From contig JANXXU010000042.1 of assembly GCA_025350465.1 (NCBI GenBank), positions 1-64,000 on the forward strand: a stretch of 64,000 nucleotides of DNA, read 5' to 3'. A program made the position numbers and the translations under genes. Under the pieces are notes generated by a model, which searched no databases, had not been told where the DNA came from, and saw nothing but the letters and a program-made list of their open reading frames with translations. This document shows positions 27,125-35,081 of this stretch, piece by piece. How positions within the stretch are numbered: the stretch's first letter is position 1; each line of letters starts with the position of its first letter. The stretch comes from Alphaproteobacteria bacterium (GTDB lineage: Bacteria > Pseudomonadota > Alphaproteobacteria > Micropepsales > Micropepsaceae).

Positions 27125-27490
27125 TCAGCGCTTCTTGCCGAGAGCCTGATCAACCACGGTGCAAATCGCGGCGATCGTAAAGGGCTTGGAGACCACCTTG
27201 TGCACGAGATCGCTCAACCCTTGGGCGCGCTCAAGCTGGTGCTCGTGGCCCGACATGATGACGATGCGGATCTTGGGATAGTCGCGGCCTACAAGCAACG
27301 CGAGTGCAATCCCATCCATGATCGGCATGTCGATATCGGTGAGCAACAAATCGAAGCGCTGCTTGCGCAAGTGATCGACGGCCTCCGAACCATCCTGCGC
27401 CATGACGACTTCGTGCCCACGCTGAGCCAGGCCGCGCGCGATGAATTCCCGAAGCGCCAACTCGTTCTCCGCGACCAAGATTTTCGCCAT
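27125..27490 (-). CDS. cpdR: CpdR-like single-domain response regulator
   Basis: A 121-residue stand-alone receiver domain without output domain, started at ATG 27490 (MAKILVAENELALREF). The phosphoacceptor is D52 in LLLTDIDMPIMDG; the conserved Thr/Ser position is in VIMSGHE and the Lys in VVSKPF. The text closely follows CpdR, the regulator that, when unphosphorylated, primes ClpXP for degrading cell-cycle factors such as PdeA. The conventional acidic pair after strand 1 is AEN rather than EDD. It ends 3 bp from the DUF4175 stop and is followed upstream by hpt on the same strand. Confidence 0.85.
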   Translation of the reverse strand: MAKILVAENELALREFIARGLAQRGHEVVMAQDGSEAVDHLRKQRFDLLLTDIDMPIMDGIALALLVGRDYPKIRIVIMSGHEHQLERAQGLSDLVHKVVSKPFTIAAICTVVDQALGKKR

Positions 27491-27506
27491 TCGGGCCGTC
27501 ACAAGC

Positions 27507-28043
27507 TCACTCGCCCTTCAGAATAGCGACAAACGGCAGGCCCCGATACTTGTGAGCGTGATCCATCCCATAACCGACAACGAAGGCCGGCGGGCAGGCA
27601 AATCCCGCGAAATCAGCACGAGAGGCACCGCTCCGGCCACTCGTTTTGTCGAGAAGCACGCAGGTGTGGACGGCGGCGGCCCCTTTGGCCTTCATGTGGG
27701 CCTTGGCGAAGGCAACCGTGCGCCCGCTGTCGAGGATATCGTCGATCAGGAGCACATGACGCCCGGCGACCTCGACCTCGACGTCGCGCAGCAGGCTCAC
27801 GGTGCCCGAAGACGAGGTACCGAGGCCGTAGCTTGCCAAGGTCATGAAATCGACGTCGGGATTGAGGCCATGGGCCGTCAAGGCACGTATGAGATCGGCG
27901 GCAAAAATGAAGCTGCCTTTGAGGATCGCAACAGCGGCGAAATCCTTGGGCATCGTGCCGGCGATTTCATACGCCAGCCTATCGAGCCGCGATTCGATCG
28001 CGTCCGAGGTAAATAGCGGCTCGAGGTGAGCTGCGTCACCCAT
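27507..28043 (-). CDS. hpt: Hypoxanthine phosphoribosyltransferase
   Basis: A 178-residue type I PRTase of purine salvage, forming IMP or GMP from the base and PRPP. The PRPP loop VLLIDDILDSGRTVAF is complete. The N-terminal Lys-Gly loop (AILKGSFIFAADL), the YGLGTSSSG flexible loop and the C-terminal FVVGYGMDHAHKYRGLPFV block identify the hypoxanthine branch rather than xanthine or orotate enzymes. It overlaps the 3' end of the zinc-ribbon gene by 8 bp and lies 16 bp before cpdR, suggesting one transcript. Confidence 0.95.
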   Translation of the reverse strand: MGDAAHLEPLFTSDAIESRLDRLAYEIAGTMPKDFAAVAILKGSFIFAADLIRALTAHGLNPDVDFMTLASYGLGTSSSGTVSLLRDVEVEVAGRHVLLIDDILDSGRTVAFAKAHMKAKGAAAVHTCVLLDKTSGRSGASRADFAGFACPPAFVVGYGMDHAHKYRGLPFVAILKGE

Positions 28044-28755
28044 CGGGCCCGAGGCGAATTACGATTTCGGCCGTGTCCGCCGGTGGGCTTTCAAGACGTG
28101 CGCTGAACGGCTCACGCTGGTGGCCAGCCAATTTCGGCTGGTCCGGGAGCACCGTCCAACGGTAGAGTTCGCGCTTGTTCTGGTCGAGTACCCGCAAATC
28201 GAGCTTTGGGACGGACCGTTCGCGGTCGGTGACGTTGATGATCTCACCCTTAATGGCGATCACGGGCACGCCGTTTGCCAATTCTTGGCTCGTCCGGGCG
28301 ACGATATCGAAGCCGCGGGTGTTCACCGGTACGCCGAACCAGGCATAGGCTCGCGCAGCAGGCGGAAAGGCGGTTGCGATCTCGGTGCGCAAACTGACGC
28401 CGGCCAAGGCTATCCCGGCAACAATAGCGACTAGGATCAACCAAGCGACAGCGCGGCGCGAACTCGCCCGCTGCGCGTCGTCACGCGGCGACGGCGCCGC
28501 TAGAGCCGGCGATTGCACCCGCGGGATCGGCTGGGAGATCGATCCAGGCGGCGGCGGAAGCATGCGGGATTTGTCGGTAACCGGGCCGTGGGGGACCTGC
28601 GGCTCGTCAATGAGCACCGGCTTGGGCAGCTCGGGCGCGGCCTCTTGGAACCAAGCATGCGTGCAGCGCGCACAACGAACCTGGCGGCCTGGCGGTTGAA
28701 CGACACCGGCTTCCAGCAGATAGCGCGTTGCACAACGGGGGCAGGTAATTATCAT
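28036..28755 (-). CDS. MJ0042-type zinc-ribbon / DUF3426 protein
   Basis: A 239-residue protein started at ATG 28755. The N-terminal zinc ribbon has CPRC (residues 5-8) and CARC (29-32), in the form MIITCPRCATRYLL then RQVRCARCTHAW. A Pro-rich linker precedes one membrane helix (VAWLILVAIVAGIALAGVSL). The C-terminal domain (residues about 150-239) carries the DUF3426 pattern VIAIKGEIINVTDRERSVPKLDLRVLDQNKRELYRW. Family members are thought to be regulators anchored in the membrane, without a proven role. It is divergent from ftsE across a 114-bp gap. Confidence 0.88.
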   Translation of the reverse strand: MIITCPRCATRYLLEAGVVQPPGRQVRCARCTHAWFQEAAPELPKPVLIDEPQVPHGPVTDKSRMLPPPPGSISQPIPRVQSPALAAPSPRDDAQRASSRRAVAWLILVAIVAGIALAGVSLRTEIATAFPPAARAYAWFGVPVNTRGFDIVARTSQELANGVPVIAIKGEIINVTDRERSVPKLDLRVLDQNKRELYRWTVLPDQPKLAGHQREPFSARLESPPADTAEIVIRLGPDG

Positions 28756-28869
28756 CCCAGGCTTAAGCCCGTATCGATTCTGGACTTTCTGGCACAACCT
28801 CCAGGCCCCTGCAAGCAAGGTCGAGACCCAGCATCAAGCCCTAACCCATTAACCGAAAAGGAATAATCT

Positions 28870-29562
28870 GTGGTCCGCTTCGAGAATGTCGGCATGCGCT
28901 ACGGCCTTGGGCCGGAGGTGCTGCGCGACATCAGCTTCTCGCTCGAACCCGGCGCCTTTCATTTGCTGACGGGGCCGTCGGGTGCTGGCAAGACATCGCT
29001 CTTGAAACTGATCTACCTCGCCGAACGCCCGTCGCGTGGCATGATTTCGATGTTCGGACGCGATACCGGGACGATGCCGCGCGAAGAACTGCCGCCGCTG
29101 CGCCGGCGGATCGGCGTCGTTTTCCAAGATTTCAGGCTGCTCGATCATTTGACCGTTCTTGAGAACGTGGCCTTGCCGCGACGCGTGATGGGTCAAACCG
29201 AGGCGCAGTATCACGCCGACGTCGAAGAACTTTTGGCGTGGGTTGGACTCGGCAATCGCTTGAACGCGAAACCGCCGACATTGTCGGGCGGTGAGAAACA
29301 ACGCGTGGCGATTGCCCGTGCCGTGGTGGCAAAGCCCGAGCTGCTGCTCGCCGACGAACCGACCGGCAACGTCGATCCCGACATCGGCGGACGCATCATG
29401 CGGTTGTTCATCGAGTTGAACCGGCTCGGGACAAGCATGCTGATCGCGACGCACGATCAACGCATCATCGAGCGACTGCCGGCGACGCGCGTGCTCAAAT
29501 TGTCGGAAGGCCGGCTCGCGACAACAAACGAACCGCTGCAGCCCGAGGCGATGCGCGCATGA
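28870..29562 (+). CDS. ftsE: Cell division ATP-binding protein FtsE
   Basis: A 230-residue ABC ATPase started at GTG 28870 (VRFENVGMRYGLGPEVL). With FtsX it couples the divisome to peptidoglycan hydrolases. Walker A is GPSGAGKTSLL, the Q-loop is VFQDFRLLDHLT, the signature motif is LSGGEKQRVAIARA and Walker B is LLLADEPTGNVDPD. The FtsE-type LLDHLTVLENVALPRRV block separates it from other ABC proteins. The stop overlaps the ftsX start by 4 bp. Confidence 0.96.
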   Translation: MVRFENVGMRYGLGPEVLRDISFSLEPGAFHLLTGPSGAGKTSLLKLIYLAERPSRGMISMFGRDTGTMPREELPPLRRRIGVVFQDFRLLDHLTVLENVALPRRVMGQTEAQYHADVEELLAWVGLGNRLNAKPPTLSGGEKQRVAIARAVVAKPELLLADEPTGNVDPDIGGRIMRLFIELNRLGTSMLIATHDQRIIERLPATRVLKLSEGRLATTNEPLQPEAMRA

Positions 29563-30455
29563 ACGGCATCAACACCGCGTCTGGCTTGATGCCGCCGGAC
29601 AGTGCGTCCGGCACAACTCTGCACACGATCGTCGCGGTGATGAGCTTCCTTGCCTGCCTTACGCTCGGCGCGGTGCTGACCTTGAGCCGGCTCGCGTCGG
29701 AATGGACCGAGGGATTGTCCGGCTCGGTCACCGTGCAACTCTTGCCGTCGCCGCAAATCGGCGGCGACGATCAACTCAGCGACGCATTGCGCATTACGCG
29801 TGCCTGGCCTGGCATTTTTGCCGCTCGCGCGCTCAGCCGCGACGAAGCGATGGGCCTTCTTGAGCCTTGGCTCGGCGAAGGCAACGTGCTGGCCGACTTA
29901 CCGGTGCCGCAACTCATCGAGGTGACGCTGACGCCGGGACGGCAAGTCAACCTGCAGGGTCTCTCGAAGTCTCTCAACGAAAATGTGCCCGGCGCACACC
30001 TCGATGATCATCAACGCTGGAATCGCGAACTCGCGTCATTTGCCGCGTCGTCGGAAGCCGTCGGTTGGGCGGTGCTGCTGTTGATCACATTGGCGACCCT
30101 CGCGATTGTGATCTTCGCCACGCAAGCGGGGTTGCAAGCACACCGCGAGATTGTCGAGGTCGTGCATATGATCGGTGCGCGCGACGTTTTTATCGCCGGC
30201 GAATTTCAGCGCCATTTCATGTGGCTGGGATTGCGCGGCGGTTTGATGGGCTTGGGACTTGCGACCGCGACGCTCATCGCGATCAGCTTGATGTGGAATA
30301 GCCGCGACGCACCGGTGGGGGCGCAGTATCTGCCGCAATTCGTCAGCGCGCCGCAGCATTATATTTGGCTGTTGCTGGTCCCGGCCATCACCGGACTGAT
30401 CGCGATGTTTACCGCACGAATGACCGTGCTGCGAGTTCTCGGCCGCATGCCATGA
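29559..30455 (+). CDS. ftsX: Cell division membrane protein FtsX
   Basis: A 298-residue membrane partner of FtsE. The first helix is at about residues 24-46 (TIVAVMSFLACLTLGAVLTL). A periplasmic domain of about 120 residues follows, and three helices lie in the C-terminal half, including VGWAVLLLITLATLAIVIFATQ and the final IWLLLVPAITGLIAMFTARM. The FtsX permease pattern EIVEVVHMIGARDVFIAGEFQRHF is clear. Its start overlaps the ftsE stop (ATGA) and its stop overlaps the HAD phosphatase start, making a three-gene coupled unit. Confidence 0.94.
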   Translation: MNGINTASGLMPPDSASGTTLHTIVAVMSFLACLTLGAVLTLSRLASEWTEGLSGSVTVQLLPSPQIGGDDQLSDALRITRAWPGIFAARALSRDEAMGLLEPWLGEGNVLADLPVPQLIEVTLTPGRQVNLQGLSKSLNENVPGAHLDDHQRWNRELASFAASSEAVGWAVLLLITLATLAIVIFATQAGLQAHREIVEVVHMIGARDVFIAGEFQRHFMWLGLRGGLMGLGLATATLIAISLMWNSRDAPVGAQYLPQFVSAPQHYIWLLLVPAITGLIAMFTARMTVLRVLGRMP

Positions 30456-30997
30456 AGATCGTGCTCATCGATCGCGACGGCGTGCTCAACGAAGATCGTG
30501 CGGACTACGTGAAGCATCCGGGGGAATTGGTGCTGATTTCGAGAGTGGGCGAAGCGATCGCCCGCCTCAACGGTGCAGGCATCAAAGTCGCGGTCGTCAG
30601 CAATCAATCGGCGATCGGGCGAGGCATTATTTCCCCGGACATGCTCGAACAAATCAATGGACGATTGTTGTCGGAGCTCGCGAGGGCGGGCGCCAAAATC
30701 GACCTATTTCTCGTCTGCACGGACGCGCCCGGCAGCCCGAGCGAACGGCGCAAGCCCGCACCCGGAATGCTGCGCGAGGCGTTGAGTCACTTTCGGATGG
30801 TGCCCGCCGACGCCGTGATGATCGGCGACCAATTGTCGGATTTGCGCGCGGCAAAGGCGGCCGGCGTTGCCAGATTCCTGGTGCGAACCGGAAAAGGGGC
30901 GCAAACTCAGGCATCGGGCCTGCCGGCGGACATCTTGCCTGTCTCGGTCTATGATTCCCTAATGGAGGCGGCGGTATCCCTGGTGCCCATCGCTTGA
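30452..30997 (+). CDS. HAD phosphatase of the GmhB/HisB-N type
   Basis: A 181-residue HAD-superfamily phosphatase started at ATG 30452, overlapping the ftsX stop. Motif I is D7-R-D9 (VLIDRDGVLNEDRADYVK), motif II is VVSNQSAIGRG, the Lys is in RRKPAPGMLREAL and motif III is IGDQLSDLRAA. The overall plan is that of D-glycero-D-manno-heptose 1,7-bisphosphate 7-phosphatase. However, the zinc loop, normally CxHx(n)CxC before RKPxPGM, here reads CTDAPGSPSERRKP, with only one Cys. It may therefore be a zinc-free GmhB variant or act on another sugar phosphate. Confidence 0.8.
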   Translation: MKIVLIDRDGVLNEDRADYVKHPGELVLISRVGEAIARLNGAGIKVAVVSNQSAIGRGIISPDMLEQINGRLLSELARAGAKIDLFLVCTDAPGSPSERRKPAPGMLREALSHFRMVPADAVMIGDQLSDLRAAKAAGVARFLVRTGKGAQTQASGLPADILPVSVYDSLMEAAVSLVPIA

Positions 30998-31021
30998 GGC
31001 GCCGCCGAGGAGAGCAATGCG

Positions 31022-31732
31022 GTGAGCGGGTCGCGGTCCGTAAGTTGGCGATTGATGAGCCTGGCGACACGGTTGGTGATCGCCATCGCCATCGCGGCTG
31101 CGTTGGGGTTTCCCGTGTTCGTTTGGTCGCTGGCGCGCGAGACAATCGAGCCGGCGCCGGCCGACGGCATCGTGGTGCTGACCGGCGGCGAGGATCGCCT
31201 TCCGGCCGCCGTGAAGTTGTTGCAGGCACACAAGGGCAACCGCCTTTTGATCTCCGGCGTGCACCAAGAAACGACGCGCAAGGAATTGCTCGAGCGCGTC
31301 GGCGGTGACCCGAGCCTCTTTAGCTGCTGCGTGGATCTGGGGCGAAGTGCAGGCAATACGATCGGCAACGCCGGCGAAACCGCGGCGTGGGCGGCCGAGA
31401 ACGACTATCACTCGATCATCGTCGTAACGGCGAGTTATCACATGCCGCGCACGTTGCTCGAACTTCAGGCCGTCTCTCCGAAGCTGCAATTCGTCGCCTA
31501 TCCTGTGTTTCCGGAACACGTGAAACTCGACCATTGGTGGAACGACCCGCAAACGTCGGGCGTGTTGATAGCGGAATACGGCAAATACCTTGCTTCGCAG
31601 GTGCGGGTGAAGGCGGCAACGACCTTTGGCCTAACGACAGCCGCCACACCGAATTCGCCGACGATCGAGCACGGCTCGACGGCGCCGATCCACGCAAACG
31701 GCGCCGAGAGCGCCGGCGCTTCGAGCAAATAG
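31022..31732 (+). CDS. YdcF/DUF218 family membrane protein
   Basis: A 236-residue protein started at GTG 31022. An N-terminal membrane anchor (LVIAIAIAAALGFPVFVWSL) is followed by the DUF218 domain: ADGIVVLTGGEDRLPAAVKLL, NRLLISGVHQET, the SAGNTIGNAGETAAWA block and VTASYHMPRTLLEL. DUF218 proteins (SanA, ElyC/YdcF) are linked to envelope integrity and peptidoglycan-lipid carrier use. The last 30 residues are Thr/Ser/Pro-rich and probably disordered. It is followed by plsC after 34 bp, fitting an envelope-related operon that begins at ftsE. Confidence 0.85.
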   Translation: MSGSRSVSWRLMSLATRLVIAIAIAAALGFPVFVWSLARETIEPAPADGIVVLTGGEDRLPAAVKLLQAHKGNRLLISGVHQETTRKELLERVGGDPSLFSCCVDLGRSAGNTIGNAGETAAWAAENDYHSIIVVTASYHMPRTLLELQAVSPKLQFVAYPVFPEHVKLDHWWNDPQTSGVLIAEYGKYLASQVRVKAATTFGLTTAATPNSPTIEHGSTAPIHANGAESAGASSK

Positions 31733-31766
31733 GCGGCGCGGCGATCAACGGCATGGTACGGCTCGC

Positions 31767-32513
31767 GTGATCCTTCTGCGTTCGCTGGTCTTTCAAATCT
31801 ACTTCTGGCTCGTTGCCGCGGCGATGAACATCGCCTGGCTGCCGTCCCTCGTTCTGCCGCGGCGATACTGCGTGCTCGGCATGGAGTTGTGGGTGGCCGC
31901 GAGCTTTTGGGGGCTCAAACACATCGCCGGCCTCGAGTATGAAATCCGCGGGCGAGAAAACATTGCCCCGGGCGCCGCGATCTATGCCATCAAGCATCTG
32001 TCGATGTGGGAGACGATGGCGTCGCAAATCCTGCTGCACGATTGTGCGTTGATCATGAAGCGCGAGCTGACGTGGATTCCGCTCTACGGCTGGTACTCGA
32101 TCAAGAGCAGACAGATCATCGTCGACCGCGGCGGCCACGCGAAAACGATGCGCTCGCTTCTCAGGAGCGCCAAAGAGCGCGTGGGTGAAGGGCGGCCGAT
32201 CGTGATTTTTCCGGAAGGCACGCGCAAACCGCCGGGCGCGCCGCCCGACTACAAACCCGGCGTCGCGGGACTCTACGGCACGCTCGGTGTTCCTTGCATT
32301 CCCGTCGCGCTCAACTCGGGCTTGTTCTGGCCGCGCCGCGGTTTCTTGCGAAAGCCCGGCAAGATCGTCGTCGAGTTCCTGCCGGCGATGCCGCCCGGCC
32401 TGAAGCGCGAGCCGTTCATGAGCGAACTCGAGCGGCGGATCGAAAGCGCTACGAAGCGGCTGTTGCAGGAAGGCGGCTGGTCGCCGACGCCGGCAAATAA
32501 CGCTCTTGCCTAG
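31767..32513 (+). CDS. plsC: 1-Acyl-sn-glycerol-3-phosphate acyltransferase
   Basis: A 248-residue membrane acyltransferase started at GTG 31767. The catalytic motif is H77-x4-E82 (IKHLSMWETM) instead of the textbook HX4D; the KHxSxWET form is common in alphaproteobacterial members. The substrate motif FPEGTRKPPG is complete. An N-terminal hydrophobic stretch (VFQIYFWLVAAAMNIAWLPSLVL) anchors it. It makes phosphatidic acid; because an OlsB-like gene is also in the window, an OlsA-type role in ornithine-lipid synthesis is an alternative. It is the last gene of the ftsE-to-plsC run. Confidence 0.88.
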   Translation: MILLRSLVFQIYFWLVAAAMNIAWLPSLVLPRRYCVLGMELWVAASFWGLKHIAGLEYEIRGRENIAPGAAIYAIKHLSMWETMASQILLHDCALIMKRELTWIPLYGWYSIKSRQIIVDRGGHAKTMRSLLRSAKERVGEGRPIVIFPEGTRKPPGAPPDYKPGVAGLYGTLGVPCIPVALNSGLFWPRRGFLRKPGKIVVEFLPAMPPGLKREPFMSELERRIESATKRLLQEGGWSPTPANNALA

Positions 32514-32561
32514 TCGCTGAGATTTACCAACTCCTGCAAGGTGTTAGAAAACACCACTCCG

Positions 32562-32576
32562 GAACATAAAGTGAAC
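32562..32576. promoter_or_regulatory. LexA (SOS) box candidate upstream of nrdJ
   Basis: GAAC-ATAAAGT-GAAC is an exact direct repeat GAAC-N7-GAAC, the alphaproteobacterial LexA operator (GTTC-N7-GTTC on the other strand). It lies 62 bp before the nrdJ ATG, where it could overlap the promoter. A small hairpin GGTGTT-AGAA-AACACC (32540-32555) just upstream may end the plsC transcript. Confidence 0.6.
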
Positions 32577-32637
32577 ATTTTCTTGTCTGGTTAGGTTTCT
32601 TCAGGTACGCTCAGCGGACAATTGGGAACTACAAAAA

Positions 32638-35055
32638 ATGCAGGATTTGGCGGGGATCTCCAATCAGATCTGGGATCTAAAGTACCGGCTCAAGACGGCC
32701 GAGGGAGAGCCGCTGGACGAATCCGTCGAGGATACCTGGTCGCGTGTCGCCCTCGCCGTATCGGCCGCTGAAACGACCCAGGCGCGGAAACAATGGGCCG
32801 GTGAGTTCGTCAAAATCCTGAAGGACTTCCGGTTCCTGCCGGCAGGCCGGGTTGTGGCCGGCGCGGGGTCTGGCCGCGCGGTCACGCTCTTCAACTGCTT
32901 CGTGATGGGGACGATCGGCGACGACATGCGCTCGATCTTCGACAACCTCAAAGAAGCGGCGCTGACGATGCAGCAGGGCGGCGGCATCGGTCATGACTTC
33001 TCGACGTTGAGGCCCTCCGGCGCGGAGGTGAAGGGCGTCGGCGCCGATGCCTCGGGCCCGGTGTCCTTCATGGACGTGTGGGACGCGATGTGCCGAACGA
33101 TCATGTCGGCCGGCGCGCGACGCGGCGCGATGATGGCGACGCTACGCTGCGATCATCCCGACATCGAAGCTTTCATCGAAGCCAAGCGCGACAAGGAACG
33201 GCTGCGCAATTTCAATTTGTCGGTACTCGTGACCGACCCGTTCATGAACGCGGTGAAACGCGACGAGCCGTGGGATTTGGTGTTCGGCGGTAAAGTCTAT
33301 CGCACGGTGTCGGCGCGCGGTCTGTGGGACCGCATCATGGCGTCGACCTATGCCTATGCCGAGCCCGGCGTCATCTTCATCGATCGCATCAACCAACGAA
33401 ATAATCTTTGGTACGCAGAGCAAATCTCGGCGACGAATCCGTGCGGCGAACAACCGTTGCCGGCTTACGGCGCTTGCCTGCTCGGCTCCGTCAATCTTGC
33501 GAAACTGATCAAGCAGCCTTTCAGCGCCGAAGCCGCGCTCGATGAAGCCGAACTCGACCAAATCGTCCGCGTCGCGGTGCGCTTTCTCGACGACGTGATC
33601 GACGTTTCGAATTACCCGCTGCCGCCGCAAGAGAAAGAAGCGAAGGCCAAGCGGCGCATCGGTCTCGGCGTTACAGGGCTTGCCGACGCGCTCATCATGT
33701 GCCGGGCGCGCTACGGCCAGCCGGATTCGATCAATCTGATCGAGCGCTGGTTCAAGGTGCTGCGGCGCTCGGCCTATCTCGCGTCGAGCGAATTGGCGGC
33801 CGAAAAAGGCGCCTTCCCGCTCTTCGACCGCGTAAAATTCTTGAGCGGCCCGACCGTCGCCGCACTCGATGCCGACGTGCGCCAAGCCATCGCCGAGCGC
33901 GGCATTCGCAATGCGCTCCTGACCTCGATCGCGCCCACCGGTACGATTTCGCTGCTTGCGGACAACGTGTCGAGCGGGATCGAGCCGGTTTTCGCCTACC
34001 GCTATACGCGCAAAATCACGCAGGCCGACGGCTCGCGGCGCGACGAACCGGTCGAGGACTTCGCTTATCGGCTTTATCGCGAGACGTTCGGCGATGAGGC
34101 GTTGCCGAGCTATTTCGTCAACGCACAGGATCTGACGCCCGAAGCGCATCTGGCGGTCCAGGCTGCCGCACAGAAATACATCGACAGCTCGATCTCGAAG
34201 ACGGTGAATTGCCCGCGCGACATCGCCTTCGAGGCATTCAAGAGCGTCTACATGCGCGCCTACGAACTGGATTGCAAAGGTTGCACGACGTGGCGGCCCA
34301 ACGACATCACCGGCGCCATCCTCAGCCTTGACGAGTCGCGGCGCAGCACGCCCACGCCGAACGCCATAGCGACGGCCGCCGTGCCGGAGGTTCTGCCTCC
34401 CGCGCCTGCGGTCCGCCCGCGGCCGGCGGTGGGCGAAGGCGGCGTCGTCTATATGACAAAGCCGCTCGACCGCCCCGAAGCACTGCCGGGCACGACCTAC
34501 AAATTGCGCTGGCCGGAATCCGATCACGCGATCTACATCACCATGAACGATGTGGTGGAGGGCGGCCGCCGGCGGCCATTCGAGATCTTCATCAATTCGA
34601 AGAATATGGAGCATTACGCCTGGACGGTCGCACTCACACGCATGATCAGCGCGGTCTTCCGGCGCGGTGGCGACGTCTCGTTCGTGGTGGAGGAATTGAA
34701 GGCCGTGTTCGACCCGCGCGGTGGGCAATGGATGAACCGTCAGTATGTGCCCTCGCTCCTGGCGGCGATCGGCGGCGTCATCGAAGAACACATGCTCGCG
34801 ATCGGTTTTCTCGGCCGCCCCATCTCGCCAATGGACGAGGCACCGCGAAAGGTGGCGGGACTTGAAGGCGAAATTGTCGCCGCACCGGCGGGCGATTCCA
34901 GCACTGGTTCGACTTCAACCCCCGCGGGCGGCAACCTCCGCCCGGCATCAACAATCCAGGGCTTCAAATTCTGTCCCCGCTGCAGCAATCCCAGCTTCAT
35001 TCGCATTGAGGGTTGCGACACCTGCATGAATTGCGGTTACTCGCGCTGCAGCTGA
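32638..35055 (+). CDS. nrdJ: Adenosylcobalamin-dependent (class II) ribonucleoside-diphosphate reductase
   Basis: An 805-residue class II ribonucleotide reductase. It makes deoxyribonucleotides, using adenosylcobalamin to generate the thiyl radical. The active-site Cys lies in ISATNPCGEQPLPAYGACLLG, and the finger-loop region shows SAGARRGAMMATLRCDHPD. A TSCPD-type domain near residues 615-720 is followed by a Cys-rich tail CPRCSNPSF...CDTCMNCGYSRCS that receives electrons from thioredoxin. It belongs to the shorter form of NrdJ rather than the roughly 1,200-residue form. The only ATG with reasonable spacing is 32638. A LexA-box candidate lies upstream. Its cofactor could be made by the PduO-type enzyme encoded at 14.6 kb. 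Confidence 0.95.
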   Translation: MQDLAGISNQIWDLKYRLKTAEGEPLDESVEDTWSRVALAVSAAETTQARKQWAGEFVKILKDFRFLPAGRVVAGAGSGRAVTLFNCFVMGTIGDDMRSIFDNLKEAALTMQQGGGIGHDFSTLRPSGAEVKGVGADASGPVSFMDVWDAMCRTIMSAGARRGAMMATLRCDHPDIEAFIEAKRDKERLRNFNLSVLVTDPFMNAVKRDEPWDLVFGGKVYRTVSARGLWDRIMASTYAYAEPGVIFIDRINQRNNLWYAEQISATNPCGEQPLPAYGACLLGSVNLAKLIKQPFSAEAALDEAELDQIVRVAVRFLDDVIDVSNYPLPPQEKEAKAKRRIGLGVTGLADALIMCRARYGQPDSINLIERWFKVLRRSAYLASSELAAEKGAFPLFDRVKFLSGPTVAALDADVRQAIAERGIRNALLTSIAPTGTISLLADNVSSGIEPVFAYRYTRKITQADGSRRDEPVEDFAYRLYRETFGDEALPSYFVNAQDLTPEAHLAVQAAAQKYIDSSISKTVNCPRDIAFEAFKSVYMRAYELDCKGCTTWRPNDITGAILSLDESRRSTPTPNAIATAAVPEVLPPAPAVRPRPAVGEGGVVYMTKPLDRPEALPGTTYKLRWPESDHAIYITMNDVVEGGRRRPFEIFINSKNMEHYAWTVALTRMISAVFRRGGDVSFVVEELKAVFDPRGGQWMNRQYVPSLLAAIGGVIEEHMLAIGFLGRPISPMDEAPRKVAGLEGEIVAAPAGDSSTGSTSTPAGGNLRPASTIQGFKFCPRCSNPSFIRIEGCDTCMNCGYSRCS

Positions 35056-35081
35056 AACGCCAGCCGGACCGCCGCCGCTCC

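Noticed and set aside
24646-27180. A single 844-codon protein read in one frame through the DUF4175 locus
   Set aside because: After about 25740 this frame becomes Arg/Gly/Ala-rich nonsense, while the family sequence continues in the next frame; the locus is better explained by a frameshift.
32514-32637. Cobalamin riboswitch upstream of nrdJ
   Set aside because: No B12-box sequence is present and the gap is too short for the full aptamer; only a small hairpin and the LexA-like repeat are seen.
33142-34791. A 549-codon open frame on the minus strand across nrdJ
   Set aside because: Its translation is low-complexity Arg/His/Asp-rich text that mirrors nrdJ codons in a high-GC genome; nrdJ on the plus strand is unmistakable.
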